Shown here: positions 10,940 through 23,768 of the stretch, one piece after another
How the letters are laid out: each line of letters begins with the position of its first letter
Numbering within the stretch: the first letter of the stretch is position 1
Assembly: GCA_039707655.1 (NCBI GenBank)
Contig: CM077676.1
Coordinates: 382,547,614-382,611,613 of the forward strand
Origin: Elymus sibiricus
Lineage: Eukaryota; Streptophyta; Magnoliopsida; Poales; Poaceae
Length of the DNA: 64,000 bases
Direction of reading: 5' to 3'
Program-made: the position numbers and the translations under genes
The notes under the pieces: generated by a model
Databases searched by the model: none
What the model saw: only the letters and a program-made list of their open reading frames with translations
What the model was told of the DNA's origin: nothing

Positions 10940-13900
10940 TGTAACACCCCCAAAATTTAACCATATTTTTATTAAGTAAAATTTGGCCAGAAATAAAATT
11001 TTGAATTATATGAGGTCATTTATTTATTTCAGAATTTTTTTATGTTTTCTGTTTTCCAAAATTCTTCCCTCCATATAGAAAATTTTGAGGAAATAATGTG
11101 AGTTTTGGAAATATTTCTTAATTCTGTCATTTATCTTTTATATATCAGTAAGAATTATTTTCATAATGAAACTTGCCTCAAAATAATCCTTTTAATAGCA
11201 TTTCAGTACTTGAAATACTTCTGTTGCACTAAGACCCTTTCAAATAATTCTTTTAAAATTCCAAAAAAATTGTGAGGGGTAATGAGATGCCTATAGATCA
11301 CTTTTATGCAAAAACCCAACTAGGTCTTTTGTAAATTTTGAGCAAAACATCATGTTTTCAATTCTGTTCCATTCTTAGGTTATAACAGCAACCCAAATTT
11401 TCCTTCATCAAACAATTCTGAAATTTTTCCACATTATAGTCCTTCCAGCCAAACCCTTAAGTCCAGAAGATAAGATCCATTTACATCTATTAAGTCCACC
11501 AAATAATTCCCTGGAGTTTTGGATCAGAACTGAATTCTCTCAAAACTTGCACTGGCAAGTTTTCCTTTTTGCCAAACCAACCCTACCACACTTCTCACCA
11601 TCCAATGAGGCCCCATACTGCCAAGTTTCATCAGCAACAACATTCCCCAAGTGGCCCTAACATTCTGTCAAACACCTTCAGCTCATGTCAGAATTGTTGC
11701 ACTTTTCTAAACTACAAATGCCACTTGACCTCCTGACTAAACCAACATGTCACTCATCTCCACCAGACGAAGAGTAGGCACCATGACAAAAGTCATCATC
11801 AGTAGACCTCCCTAGGAAGCTATGGCATTTTGTCGAACGCATGGTGTGTGTGCACAACGCGCGTCCAGAGCGCCCAAATTGCACGCGCTGACACCGGGCC
11901 GCTGCGGCTCCTCTGCTGTCCCCCCTCCCCCGTCCTGGTTCTCCTCTGGATGACCCCGACTACCCCGTAGCCCGCCGGCACCTCCCCGCGACACCCAGCG
12001 CCGGCCACCACCGACCCCGCCGATCTGCGCCATCCGCCGCTCGGGCACGGCACCGTCCAGGGGCACCTGGCCCAATCCCCAACCGCCAGCTCGCCCCGCT
12101 ATTACCGAGGAACACCACCGTCCTCACCGAACCTCACCGTCCACCAACAACCTCACCACCAGCCATGCTCACCATCAATGGCGCCGCCAGAATCGGTTGG
12201 CACAGCGTCCGGCGGAACCGACCTCCACTGGCTATAAAAAAGGGGCCCCGAGCCTCACCCCGCATGGGCATCACCTCACTATCATCCCAATCACCCTCCT
12301 GAGCATGAACGGAGCTCGGGGATGCCATCTTCTCCCTCTCCGGCAGCTTCGGCCGCCATCACTCTCCGGTAGATTCCGACGCCACCAGAGCCTCCCTCTC
12401 CTTGTTTTCTTCACTAGTAGCTCCCTCCTGATCTCACGAATCTGTCCCGCTCGCCAATTCCACCAGAGATACAGTGTGGGGGAAAGCCCCAATTCGTCGC
12501 CGTCGGAGCTTCTCGGGAGAGCTCGCCACCGGCGACTCCGTCCACTCCGGCGACCAAGGAGGGTACCCATGGGACCGCCTCGATCTCCTGAGCTCATGGG
12601 TGGTCTCAGTTTTTCGAATGACGCCACCATTCGTCGGCGAGGACCGCCGGAGTCCCGCCTCTATTCGGCCAGAAGAGAGGGAGGGCGCGCTAACCGCGGT
12701 CAAATCTGACCAGTGGGCCAGGTGGGGCCCATTGTCAGTGACCCTATGCCGCGCCGAGTCGTCTGTAAGTGGAAACGGGCTTTCCCCGAAGCCGTCTTCG
12801 CACGGGGAAAGCGTATTCCCACGAGTATGCCTTCAATGTGGGCAGATTTTTCTACGCGGCCGAACGACTGGGACTGGCCCGGTAGCGCCAGATGGCTAAA
12901 TCCCGCCCAGGGCACGTTGCTGCCCATCAGGTTCCTGCCCTTTTCTTTTTCCAGCAGATTTCAAATAATCCTACAACAATCATTTCAACACCAAATTTGA
13001 TGATTCAAATTTCTGCACACTCCTAAAATCATGTTCTATTAATCCAGCTAGGGTGAACATTTTTCCTAAGCCTTGTCTCTGTTGGATCTATTAAATAGTC
13101 CATTTCTTCATTCATTCCAGCTTAGAAATTCCCTAGGATAATCATATGAACTTCAAATGAATTGATTCTTTTTCTGTTATTCTTCATTTTTCATCTAGTT
13201 TATTTTAGTATTTATTTCAAAAAATTCAAAAACAACTTTTTTGTACTGTTTTAAGTTTATGTGGTAATTTTAATATTTTGAAAATAGGAAAATGGAGGGA
13301 AGATAAAATTTCAAAGTTTTGGAGTGCACCCAATCCTTCTGCATGCTTAGGGCAAGCATCTTGAACACTTGATATGGTGAATGCATGGTTGATTGTTTGC
13401 AAGAATAATTGAAACATGAATATATTGAAGTCAAATAAAAATTTGCATATTGCTAGTTATACATTCATGATCCCTTGATAATATTTTATCTTTATTTAAA
13501 CATAAAGTATGAGTGAGTATGGTTGTTTTCACTTGTCACACATGCCTATCCGGACTAATCTGCAGGAAAGAATCAGTCACGAGAAAAGTGACCATGAGAC
13601 TGAAATCTCGTTGTGACGAGAATGATCAGTGACGGCATGTTGGGACATGTCAGGTGGTGACCCTGTTGGGTACTACCAAGGAAATATATTGTGCTAACCA
13701 CTGCAGGAAAACTTAAACCTCCTGAGTCAACCGTAGATCGAGTCTTGTTCCGGTAACCCCCATACTTGTTTCGTGCTGCCACTTGTCCCTGCTACAGGTA
13801 GGGTACGGTTCAGTAAGTTCGTAACCCCTTTCATTGCACACACCGTACAGAGAGGCCATGGTGACAGATACCAGAGGCCTCTGGTAGGCATGTCACCTGG

Positions 13901-13970
13901 TCAGGGGGCATGGGTGTATCCGTTTGGGCCGAGAGGAGGGCACCCCTTGTAATCCACGCATTATAAATAG

Positions 13971-13980
13971 TGATCCCATG
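13971..13980 (+). promoter_or_regulatory. Putative TATA box of the large LTR
   Basis: TTATAAATAG sits about 1.4 kb from the LTR end, after GC-rich U3-like sequence. This position fits the U3/R boundary of a long LTR. Confidence 0.45.
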
Positions 13981-14396
13981 CTATTCGAGATGATGGTCTC
14001 CCTGTCTTAGAGTTTTTCTGGAGTGATGCCTTGGGTGATTCCGGGCATCAGAACGGTTAAGCTGGTGTGTGCTGGTTAGGTGTGTTTTCAACCCAAAGAA
14101 CGTAATGGGAATTAGTCAGCGTCTCGGTGTTGGCTAAAGAAATCCTTTACTTGTGGGTAAAGAGTACACCCTCTGTAGAGTTTTAAAACCTATTCGAATA
14201 GCCGTGTCCATGGTTAAGGACTATAGTCTGGGTTGGTCAAGTGTCGGTCTTAGTGTCGGTCTTCAGAGGAAATAACTAAAATTGAGCATGATCCATTTTT
14301 GCAGGATAATTATTGTCACTACTTATGCCAGCATGAATATTATTGTTAACATGAATATTATTGTGGACTAACCTTTTTCTTCTATGTGCAACCTTG

Positions 14397-14700
14397 AGTA
14401 TCACTTGGGATGGCTAGTCCACCTGGATACTCACTTCTATTTTTTCTGGGTATCACTTGGGATGGCTAGTCCACCTGGATACTCATTTTTATTTTTTCTG
14501 GGTATCACTTGGGATGGCTAGTCCACCTGGATACTCATTTCTATTTCTTCTGGGTATCACTTGGGATGGCTAGTCCACCTGGATACTCAATTCTATTTTT
14601 CTGGGTATCACTTGGGATGGCTAGCTCACCTGGATACTCATTTCTATTTTTTTTGGGTATCTCTTGGGATGGCTAGTCCACCTGGATACTCATTTCTTTT
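14397..14700 (+). repeat. 52-bp minisatellite, six units
   Basis: The word TCACTTGGGATGGCTAGTCC starts at 14401, 14453, 14505, 14557, 14608 and (as TCTCTTGGG...) 14660, giving periods of 51-52 bp. Units differ mostly in a T-rich spacer. It lies in the downstream part of the putative solo LTR. Confidence 0.95.
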
Positions 14701-14845
14701 CAAGACCTCTCGAGGCGTCGCATTCAGACACCCGTTTGGCATTTATTTTCAAGAGCTCTCGAGGCATCGCTTTCAGACACTCGTTTGGCATTTCTTTTCA
14801 AGACCTCTCGAGGTGTCGCATTCAGACACCCGTTTGGCATTTTTC
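14697..14845 (+). repeat. 49-bp minisatellite, three units
   Basis: CAAGACCTCTCGAGG-type words start at 14701, 14750 and 14799, a period of 49 bp, each followed by CGTTTGGCATTT. It directly follows the 52-bp array. Each unit contains the palindrome CTCTCGAG(G/A). Confidence 0.95.
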
Positions 14846-15423
14846 GTGGAATTTCTCGGGCGGTCCAACGCCCGATGTTCCATATTATATGCTTGGTTTA
14901 TTTATAAAATGATATATTTATTCATCCACACGGTATTAATAATTATCATACCATGCTTTAATTTCGGTCAGCATATGCATATAATTTAATCCATCATGAA
15001 CATATGCATTCGGTATATCTTTTGTTCATAGTGTTTGCGAGTACATTCAAACGTACTCACTGGCTTGTCCCTGGCTATTTAGTTGGCCAGGTTAGGATTT
15101 CAACGAGGAGTACTACAACAACGTCCATGCAGACTAGGAGCCTAAGATAGCAGCCACGCGAGATAGGAGTTATCCCAGTCAGCCATTCCTGTGGGATTGG
15201 AGCTTCCACCAGAATTGGGGATCCGCTACCCGCTTCCACCATCCGCTATTAGAAATCATTGTTGTATCATTAGACCTTTATGGTCTTGTATTCAATTCTT
15301 GTAATTGCTTGGTAATCTGTATCAAGGACGTGTCCACCAGTAAAAATGATCTTGGGGCTGGTGACGACACGAGGGGTCATTTGCTGGGATATTGTGTCCC
15401 AGAAATCCGGCCCCGACAGAGCA

Positions 15424-15650
15424 GGAGTGAACAACATCGCACACGGTTGGAACATAATAACCGTGTGCTATAAAACAGAAAAAACCCTCCACGCGGGTAG
15501 ATATTTTTGAGGGATGCAGGCGGGAGCGGGGGGGGGGGGGGGGCAAACAACATCGCACACGGTCGAAACATAATAATCATGTGCTATCAAACAGAAAAAC
15601 CCTCCAGGGGGGTAGATATTTTTAAGATTGCGAGGGAAGCCTCGTGGAGC
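15424..15650 (+). repeat. 115-bp tandem repeat of CACTA B, units two and three
   Basis: Two units beginning AACAACATCGCACACGGT (near 15430 and 15545) continue the array started at 10838. A poly-G run of about 15 bases (near 15529-15543) separates them. Confidence 0.75.
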
Positions 15651-15659
15651 CCAATCTAC

Positions 15660-18400
15660 TGTGCTGATGTGGGTGACAGGGGCACCGGCGTGGCACACGG
15701 GTAGTCTGAGGGAACCATGTGTGTTGTGTGGCCAAAAAAACATGGGAAAGGGTCAGAACACGAATAGTGCATGTGGACCAAATATATGTTTGAAAAGGCT
15801 GGTTTGATGTTCAAATTCCCAATGCACAACTTTGATCTGGCACCTGTCTCACAAAGCCCACATTATTGCTAGTCCGCCAACCCCCCCCCCCACTTCGTGT
15901 CGGCAGGAGGTGAATAGGTCTGACATAGCACACCCTACCGTAACACTAAACCTATAGGAGTCCATCATGGTGAAACCCCCCTTTCGCTTCCGGTCAAAGG
16001 TGGACCATGTGCGGGCCCACAAATGTGTGCTTGTGGCGTGAGATGGGTGAGGCCACATACGAACCACCTGCGAGTGGCCCAACTATATGTATGAAAAGGG
16101 TGGTGTGATATTTAAATACCCAATTCATATGCACAACTTTGATGTGGCACATGTGCCTCACAAATTAACCAGACATCCCCGATGGAGGTTCAGGAAGTGC
16201 GAAGTACCCCCCACACCCCACCCACCCACACACACACACTTTGAGTCGGTGGGAGGGGGCATCTCACCAAGACGTAGTGTAACACCGACCAAGAAGAATC
16301 CACCTTGGTCGTATAACCTCTCTCTTGTTGTTGATCAAAGTGATGGACATCCACGCGACCCCATAGATATGGGCTAGCTCGCCGATAACCACGCAAGGGA
16401 GTAGTGCCCGAATACAACTACTGCCTGCATGTGGCCCAAACATATGTATGGAATTAGTGTTGTGTGGTGTGTTTGAATACCCAATGCACAACTTTGATGT
16501 GGCACGGTACCATGCTTCGGAACCGAAAAGTCCCCACACGGAGCGAGGGTCCACGACGCATACTATGTATGTCACCCCACTTCGAGCCGGTGACGGGGAT
16601 TCATGCGTACGCATGCGCTCAAACTTAGGTCTCGAATCTCATCACCATGACCTACTACACGGTAACATGAACTAAAGAAGAAGAATCCACCCTCGTAACC
16701 GCTCTCGATGCCGGTTGAAGTGATGGACGTCCACGCGGGCCCATGAATATATAGGCTTGCCGTTGATAACCACGCGAGGAGAGTACTGTCCAAAGACAAC
16801 CACTGCATGCATGTGTCCCAAACATATGTATATGGAGGTGATGCATGCATGCATATGTTAAATTTGAATACCATGCACAACATTGATGTGGCGCCCGCGT
16901 CGAAAATCATACAGTCCCCACACAGAGCGAGATCGGTTCATGACGCGTGGTGTGCTCCCCCCCACTTCGATCCGGTGGGAGAGGGATTCATGCATGAGTA
17001 CACATGCATGCTCTCAAACTATATTATGTAATATCATAGCATGATCTATATATACCTAAAGACAAACCAAAAATTAATCCCCTCCTAAGTCAAATTAACC
17101 TCTCTCGTTGTCGGTCAAAGTGCTGGACCAAGCGGGCCCACAGATGGAAAGCATCGATATCGCCGATAACCGCGTGAGTGAGTGTCAGAGGAGAACCGCC
17201 ATCGCTTGCATGTGGGCCAAAACATATGAAAGTACGGAGGTGTGTGTGGGTTGTTGTGATATTTGAATACCCAAAATACACAACTTTGATGTGGCACCTG
17301 CCTCGAAAACTGTAAAGTCCCCACACAGAGCGAGGTTTATGATGCGTAGTATATGCTGGTCCCATCCCCCTCTTCGACGCATACTATATACTCCTACCGT
17401 ACCACAAACCAAAAAGAATCCTCCTTGTCGGTCAAATTATCCTCTCTCAATCATTGGGTCGAAGTGATGGACGACGACCTTGCGGGCTCACAGATGGAAA
17501 TTAAGCGCCGCACGCGAGTGAGTGTCCTGTAGGACAACCACCGCCTGCATGTGGCCCAAAGAGGTGTTGTGTGATGTTTGAATACCCAATGCACAACTTT
17601 CATGTGGCACCTGCCTCGGAAACCGGAAAGTCCCCACACGGAGCGAGGTTCATGACGCGTAGTATATGCTGGTCCCCTCCCCCCTCTTCGACGCGTACTA
17701 TGTACTCCTACCGTAACACAAACCAAAAAGAATCATCCTTGTTGGTCAAATTAACCTCTCTCGATGTAGGTCGATCAAAGTGATGGACGACGACCTCGCG
17801 GGCCCACAGAAAGCGTCACACACGAGTGAGTGTGTCCTAGGACAACTACCCGCCTCCATACCCAAAGAGGTGTTGTGTGATGTTTGAAATACCCACTGCA
17901 CAACTTTGATGTGGCACATGCTTCGCAAACTGGAAATGCCCTACACAGAGGTCCACGACATGTCGTAGTCCACCTTACTTCGAGCCGGTGGGAGGGATTC
18001 ATGTCTACGCACACGCACTCGAACTTATTAGATCTGGAACCTCACCATGATCCACACCGTAACTAATCCCAAGATGAATCCACCTTTGGTCAAATGCCTC
18101 TCGATATCGGTGAAAAGTGATAACCTTTGCGGGCTAACGAATGGGCGCATCGCTGATAACCGCACGAGGGAGTGTTTGAGGACCACCATGCATGCATGTG
18201 GCCCAAACATGTATGTATGAAATGGCCGTGTAATGTTTTAAATAACCAATTCACGACTTTGATGTGGCACCTGCCACACAAAACGGTCAACCCCACACGG
18301 TGGCTCTGTACTGCCGGACCCCCCCCCCCCCCCCCGGACACACACACACCGCACCACCACCGCCGCCAGTACAAGGCATGTTAAACTTTTTCCGCGGTGA
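15660..18400 (+). repeat. Diverged tandem array, about eight units of 300-400 bp, in CACTA B
   Basis: Each unit has the same ordered landmarks: GTGGCCCAAACATATG, then AATACCCAATGCACAACTTT and GATGTGGCAC, then AGTCCCCACACGGAGCGAGG, a CGAGCCGGTGGGAGG block, and TCAAAGTGATGGACG followed by GCGGGCCCACAGATGG. The first landmark, or its diverged form, occurs near 15772, 16074, 16431, 16812, 17212, 17551, 17865 and 18199. The units are well diverged, so the array is old. No coding is supported. Confidence 0.85.
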
Positions 18401-18838
18401 ACATATGTGACCAAAGGAGTGTTGTGTTAAAATTTGGAAGGAAGAAAAATCAGAGATCGTCATTCGGACATTTTTATACATAGATTGATTTCCTAGGGAT
18501 ATAATGTGCAAATATCAAATTTGAGCTACATGCACACGTGATAGTGCACCAGAATGGATTGGAAAATCATATGTGTGTCTCTGGGTGCATGTTTAGTCCC
18601 CATGCAAGAAATTTCAAACATTGAGAATCTTGATTTTTAAAATCCAGTAAATCCAAAACTTAGTTGAAATTCATTAAACCTATCGTGGTGCCATATGGAC
18701 ACCAATAGACTGTGATAATGTATTGTTTTTTCAAATTTGAGACAAGTTTTGATATATTATTTTTACAAAGGGGAGATTATTAATAATTGGCAACCAATAT
18801 CGCAAACGGATTATTTATTCGTACCATGGGCGTTAGAC
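18401..18838 (+). repeat. Diverged single copy of the 503-bp repeat in CACTA B
   Basis: The order of words (GGAGTGTTGTGTTA, TTTCCTAGG, ATGTGCAAATATCAAATTTG, GTGCACCAGAATGG, CATGCAAGAAATTTCAAACAT) follows the repeat units of CACTA A at 6091-6810 and 54213-55090. It ends with CGCAAACGGATTATT...GGGCGT, also matched at about 55106 in A. This shows that A and B are collinear here. It is interrupted at 18839 by the gypsy element. Confidence 0.7.
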
Positions 18839-20404
18839 TGATACATCTCCAACGTATCTATAATTTTTGATTGTTCTATGCAATTATATTATCAATCTTG
18901 GATGTTTTATATACATTTACAAGCAATTATATATCATTTTTTGGGACTAACCTATTAACTAAGTGCCTAGTGCCAGTTACTGTTTTTTTGCCTGTTTTTG
19001 GTTTTCCAGAATATCAGTACCAAACAAAGTCCAAATGCCACAAAACTTTTTGGAGATTTTTTTCTGGACATAATAGACACTAGAAGCTTCGGGAGAGGGC
19101 CAGAAGCCAGAGGAGGTGGCCACGAGTCACCAGGGCGCGCCACAGGGGGGGTGACGCGCCCTGGTGCCTCGTGGGCCCACCTCTGCTCCATTTGACCTAA
19201 TTCCACCTCTATAAATTCTCTAAAATTGGGAAACCAACAGAGGAGTCCACGAAATACTTTTTCTGCCGCCGCAAGTTCCTATTCTCGAGAGATCCCATCT
19301 GGAGGCCTTTTCCGGCACTCCGCCGGAGGGGGAATCGATCACAGAGGGGCTCTACATCAACCTTGCTGCCCTTCTGATGATGCGTGAGTAGTTTACCACA
19401 GACCTTCGGGTCCATAGTTAATAGCTAGATGGCTTCTTCTCTCTTTTTGATCTTCAATACAATGTTCTCCTCGATGTTCTTGGAGTTCTATCCGTTGTAA
19501 TCAGTTTTTGCGGTGTGTTTGTTGGGATCCGATGAATTGTGAGTTTATGATCAGATTATCCAAGAATATTATTTGAGTTTTCTCTGAACTCTTTTATGCA
19601 TGATTGTTATAGCTTCGTATTTCTCTCCGGTCTATTGATTTGGTTTGGCCAACTAGATTGATTTATGTTCCAATGGGAGAGATGCTTTGTAATGGGTTCG
19701 ATCTTGCGGTGCTCAATCCTAGTGACAGAAAGGGACATGACACGTATGTATCGTTGCTATTAAGGGTAAAAAAATGGGGTTTATTCATGCGTGAGTTTAC
19801 TTTGTCTACATCATGTCATCTTGCTTAAGGCGTTACTCCGTTCTTTATGAACTTAATACTCTAGATGCATGCTGGATAGCGGTCGATGGGTGGAGTAATA
19901 GTAGTAGATGCAGAATCGTTTTGGTCTACTTGTCTCGGACGTGATGCCTATATACATGATCATTGCCTTGGATATCGTCATGATTATTTGCTTTTCTATC
20001 AATTGCCCAACAGTAATTTGTTTACCCACCGTATGCTATTTTCAAGAGAGAAGCCTCTAGTGAAAACTATGGCCCCCGGGTCTACTTTTATCTTATATTA
20101 AAAATCCTAAAATTACCTTGCTGCAATTTTACTTTACTTTTTTTATTTTGTATTTTTATTTGATCTATCTATCTATCACCATACAATTTAATTTTGCAAT
20201 TAACTGCCAAGGGATTGACAACCCCTTGTTTGCGTTGGGTGCGATGATTTGTTGTTTTGTGTGCAGGTACTGCTAACGAGTTGTTGCATGATTCTCCTAC
20301 TGGATTGATAACCTTGGTTTCATAACTAAGGGAAATACTTATCTCTACTGTACTGCATCATCCCCTCCTCTTCGGGGAAATCCCAACGCAGCTCACAAGT
20401 AGCA
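18839..20404 (+). repeat. 5' LTR of the gypsy element
   Basis: It runs from TGATACATCTCCAACG to ACAAGTAGCA, 1566 bp. A TATAAATT box at 19210-19217 lies after a GC-rich block, the likely core promoter. It differs from the 3' LTR at a number of scattered positions (for example the CAAGAATATT/CTAAGAATATT region), so the insertion is not very recent. Confidence 0.9.
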
Positions 20405-20602
20405 GGAAGAATTTCTGGTGCCGTTGCCGGGGAGACATCATCAACATCTATCAAGTACCTACGTATAAAACTTTCATCTCCTTGCATTTATTTTATTTGC
20501 CTTTGCCTCTCGTTTTCATCTCTCCCACTTCTAAAAAGTTTTTTTACAAAAATACAAACATATTTTCCGATTGCCTTTTTGCGTGTTTTCTTGTTCGCTT
20601 GC

Positions 20603-21331
20603 TTGAAGTTCTAAAATTGATGATGGTAGAACTCCTAAAATTGGAAGTTCTACCAATCTTGATTCTAAAACTTTTGTGTTGGGACATGGGAATGTTATAG
20701 GAAAAAGTGTCATCCAAGAATTCTTTAATTGCATTGGGACCTTAGCTCGTGCTGATACTCCTATACTTAAAGAAACTAAAAATTATGCCGATGCTATTTC
20801 CGCACTTGTTCTTAAACTTGAAAGAAGATTTATTCGCACCCATACTACTTTTCAAAGATTTTTTTATGACTTACCGGTTATAAAAGATCCTAGAGCTAAG
20901 AAAATAGCTACCCTTGTCCTCATGAATGAATTTGATCACATGGTGCGAGAAGCTAGGGAGATTTTGATTTCTATGGTATGAACCGTGAAAAACCGGTAAT
21001 AGATGAGATCCTTTATAATAGTGATTACTTGTTGAGATATTTATTCCGCAATGACTACATCATTGATGAGAATACTAAAAAAGAAGTTCCCCCTTTGAAT
21101 ATAATCCAACAAGTTTTCAATAGTGTTAATAGACAATACTCTTGGATTGTAGCCGGTAATCAAGAGGGATTTACAGATGGACAACTTGCTAATGCTAAAA
21201 TTTCTATGGATGATATGTTTCATATTACCTTTGAAAAACCTTCTGTTGAAAGTACATCTTTGAATAAGAAGAGGAAGGATGATAATACTGGAAACTATGC
21301 ATTATGCCTAGCTAGGGGCATAAAACAATAG
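20603..21331 (+). pseudogene. Gag-like ORF of Sabrina/WHAM-type element, frameshifted
   Basis: The coding trace begins near 20603 without a clear ATG and includes SVIQEFFNCIG, KLERRFIRTHTTFQRFFYDL and RAKKIATLVLMNEFDHMVRE. Near 20964 one base appears to be lost and the frame moves to the one starting at 20978 (MNREKPVIDEILYNSDYLLR), which ends at 21331. This is the protein usually found in this Triticeae gypsy group; its exact role (probably gag-related) is not certain. It is followed by GCTTGTTGGGAGGCAACCCA, a word common in these elements. Confidence 0.6.
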
Positions 21332-23768
21332 CGCTTGTTGGGAGGCAACCCAATGAATATAATAAAATTTTGCTTTTTGTTTCTGTTATTGTGTGTTTGC
21401 ACAATTATGCTACTGTTATGATTTTGTTTTTATGTTTTAATTAGTGTTTGTGCCAAGTAATGCCTTTGGGATGATTTGGAAGATAGTATAATTGATGCTG
21501 TTTGGAAAACAGAAAGTTTTGCGTCCAGTGCTGGAATTTTAATTCTGTACTGGAGCGTCAGAAAAATCTAATTTTTTTACACAGTATTGGTATATGAATT
21601 TCCCACGTTTTCCTAATTATTCAGAATTTTTGGAGTTACAAAAGTATAGCTTTTAAATATATCTTTACATACTGTTCTGTTTTAGACAGATTCTGTTTTT
21701 GTTGCATAGTTTGCTTATTTTGATGAATCTATGGATCGTATCGGGGGGTATGAGTCATGAAGAAGTTGGAGTACAGTAGCATTATGCCAATATTAAATAT
21801 GAATCAATTTACCACAGTACTTAAAGTTAAAGATTTATTTGTTATACTAACGGATCTCACGAAGGTTTTGTTGAGTTTTGTGTGATTGAAGTTTTCAAGT
21901 TTTGGGTGAGATCACGATACATGAAGGAATAAGGAGTGGCAAGAGCCTAAGCTTGGGGATGGCCAAGGAACCCCAAGGTAATATTCAAGGAAGACTCAAG
22001 CGTCTAAGCTTGGGGATGCCCCGGAAGGCATCCCCTCTTTCTTCTACCAACTATCGGTAATTTTACTTGGAGCTATATTTCTATTCATTACATGATATGT
22101 GTTTTACTTGGAGCGTCGTGTATTATATGAGTCTTTGCTTTGTTTGCCTTTTAGTTTGTCACAATCATCTTTTGCTGGACACACCTATTTGAGAGAGCCA
22201 CACGTTTATCATGATTTGTTAGAATACTCTATGTGCTTCACTTAAATCTTTTGAGCTAGGCAGTTGCTCTAGTGCTTCACTTAAATCTTTTTGAGCACGG
22301 CGGTGGCTAAATTTTGAATAAATATTTGCACTCTCATGCTTCACTTATATTATTTTGAGAGTTGATAAAAAATAAATTTTGAAGAAATATTTGCACTCTC
22401 ATGCTTCACTTATATCTTTTTGAGAGTTGATAATAGTAATGGTAATTTGCACAAGATATGAATTTGGTCCCAAAGTGATGAATATTCAAGAGGGATATAA
22501 TAAAAACTTTCATGAAAGATCATTGGATATGATAAGTTTGATTCCTTGCAATAGTTTTGCTATATGGAGATGATAATATGTGAGTCATGTTAGTGAGTAA
22601 TTGTGATTTAGTAAGAATATTGGTGTTAAAGTTTGTGATTCTCTATGCATGCACATAAAGTCAATACTTATGCAACGAAATTATATCCTACTTATGGTGC
22701 ATTATTCGGTGTTAGTTATGTTCAATGCATGTTTATGACCATTTTTGCTTTTTGGTTGGTTGCTTCTCAATCTATTTGCTAGCCTTCATTTGTACTAAGC
22801 GGAAATACTGCTTGTGCATCCAAACTCCTTAAACCCAAGTTGTGCCAAATGAGTCCACCATACCTACATATATGCGGTATTTCCATGCTGTTCCAAGTAA
22901 ATTTGCAGGTGCCAACTCTAATTTTTCAAAATAATTTTCCGTTTTGTGTGCCCGTACCGCTCATGAAGCGGCAGGGGGTGGCCAATATTTTCCATGCTAG
23001 GTGTGTTATTCTCACGATGAGTGTTTATACACTTGTCATTGCACGAGAGAGTGGCAGGTAATAGGGATGCCCAGTCCCAAAATGAAATGATTTTTTTTAA
23101 TATGTTGATAATAATAAATTCCTTGGAAAGTGTTGGTATGGAGGGCACCCGTGGATACGGCTAGCCATGGATTGTGAAAGAATGGTGGAAAGGAAATAAG
23201 CTTTCTTTTCTGTTTGGGAACCGCCTATAATGTGTCTAGCATTGAAGATATTGGGAATTCTCGGTCGTTTTCGTTGACAGGAAAAGCGTGCCTCTCAAAA
23301 TAATTTTATCTCTCTAATTTAAGCCTTGAGCTCTAACACATTTGCAAATCTCTGCTTCCCTCTACGAAGGGCCTATCTATTTACTTTTATACAACTTCTA
23401 TTTTTATTTTGAGTCTCCATCTTCTCTTATAAAGCACCAACTAGAGAGCACTATTGTCATACTTGTGCATTGTGTGTAGCTAATATTGAGTGTGTTTCAT
23501 GAATGGATCAATGATTGAGCATAATGGGCTAGGGATAACTTTCTTTAGCATGGATATTTTGAAAGACATGGCTGCTTGTTAATATACTTGAGTATTTATG
23601 TCTTCATGTCAAACTATAGACTATTGCTTTGAATCATCCAAGTCCAAATGTCCATGCTATAAAAGAAAAGAGTATATGATGAATATGATAGGTAGCATTC
23701 CACATCAAAAATTCTGTTTTTATCATTTACTTACTCGAGGACGAGCAGGAATTAAGCTCGGGGATGCT
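21332..23768 (+). other. Non-coding internal region of the gypsy element
   Basis: This is AT-rich sequence without pol motifs. A pair of direct repeats (CTCTCATGCTTCACTTATAT near 22332 and 22396) and a CCTAAGCTTGGGGATG duplication (21949, 21999) are visible. The last 20 bases form the polypurine-like tract. Confidence 0.6.

Larger units (their letters stand above)
10940..15418 (+). mobile_element. Large putative solo LTR (4.5 kb, Sukkula-like)
   Basis: The insertion starts TGTAACACCC and ends GGCCCCGACA, giving TG...CA ends. The 5-bp flanks gagcg (10935-10939) and gagca (15419-15423) match at four of five positions. It interrupts a 115-bp tandem repeat, confirming insertion. No second copy of either end is present inside it and no gag or pol motif was seen, so a solo LTR of a family with very long LTRs fits best. 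Sukkula-type LARD elements of Triticeae have LTRs of this size; the family name is a guess. A TATA box lies at 13971-13980. Confidence 0.6.

Noticed and set aside
12197..12709. 170-residue GC-rich plus-strand frame and overlapping minus-strand frames at 11812-12630
   Set aside because: Open frames on both strands follow from high GC content; there is no recognisable domain and the region lies within the putative solo LTR.
14397..14845. Regularly spaced repeats considered as a CRISPR array
   Set aside because: Direct tandem units without unique spacers in a plant transposon; no cas genes.
14561..14989. 142-residue frame with repeated WLVHLDT-like words
   Set aside because: It reads through the 52-bp and 49-bp minisatellites and has no independent support.
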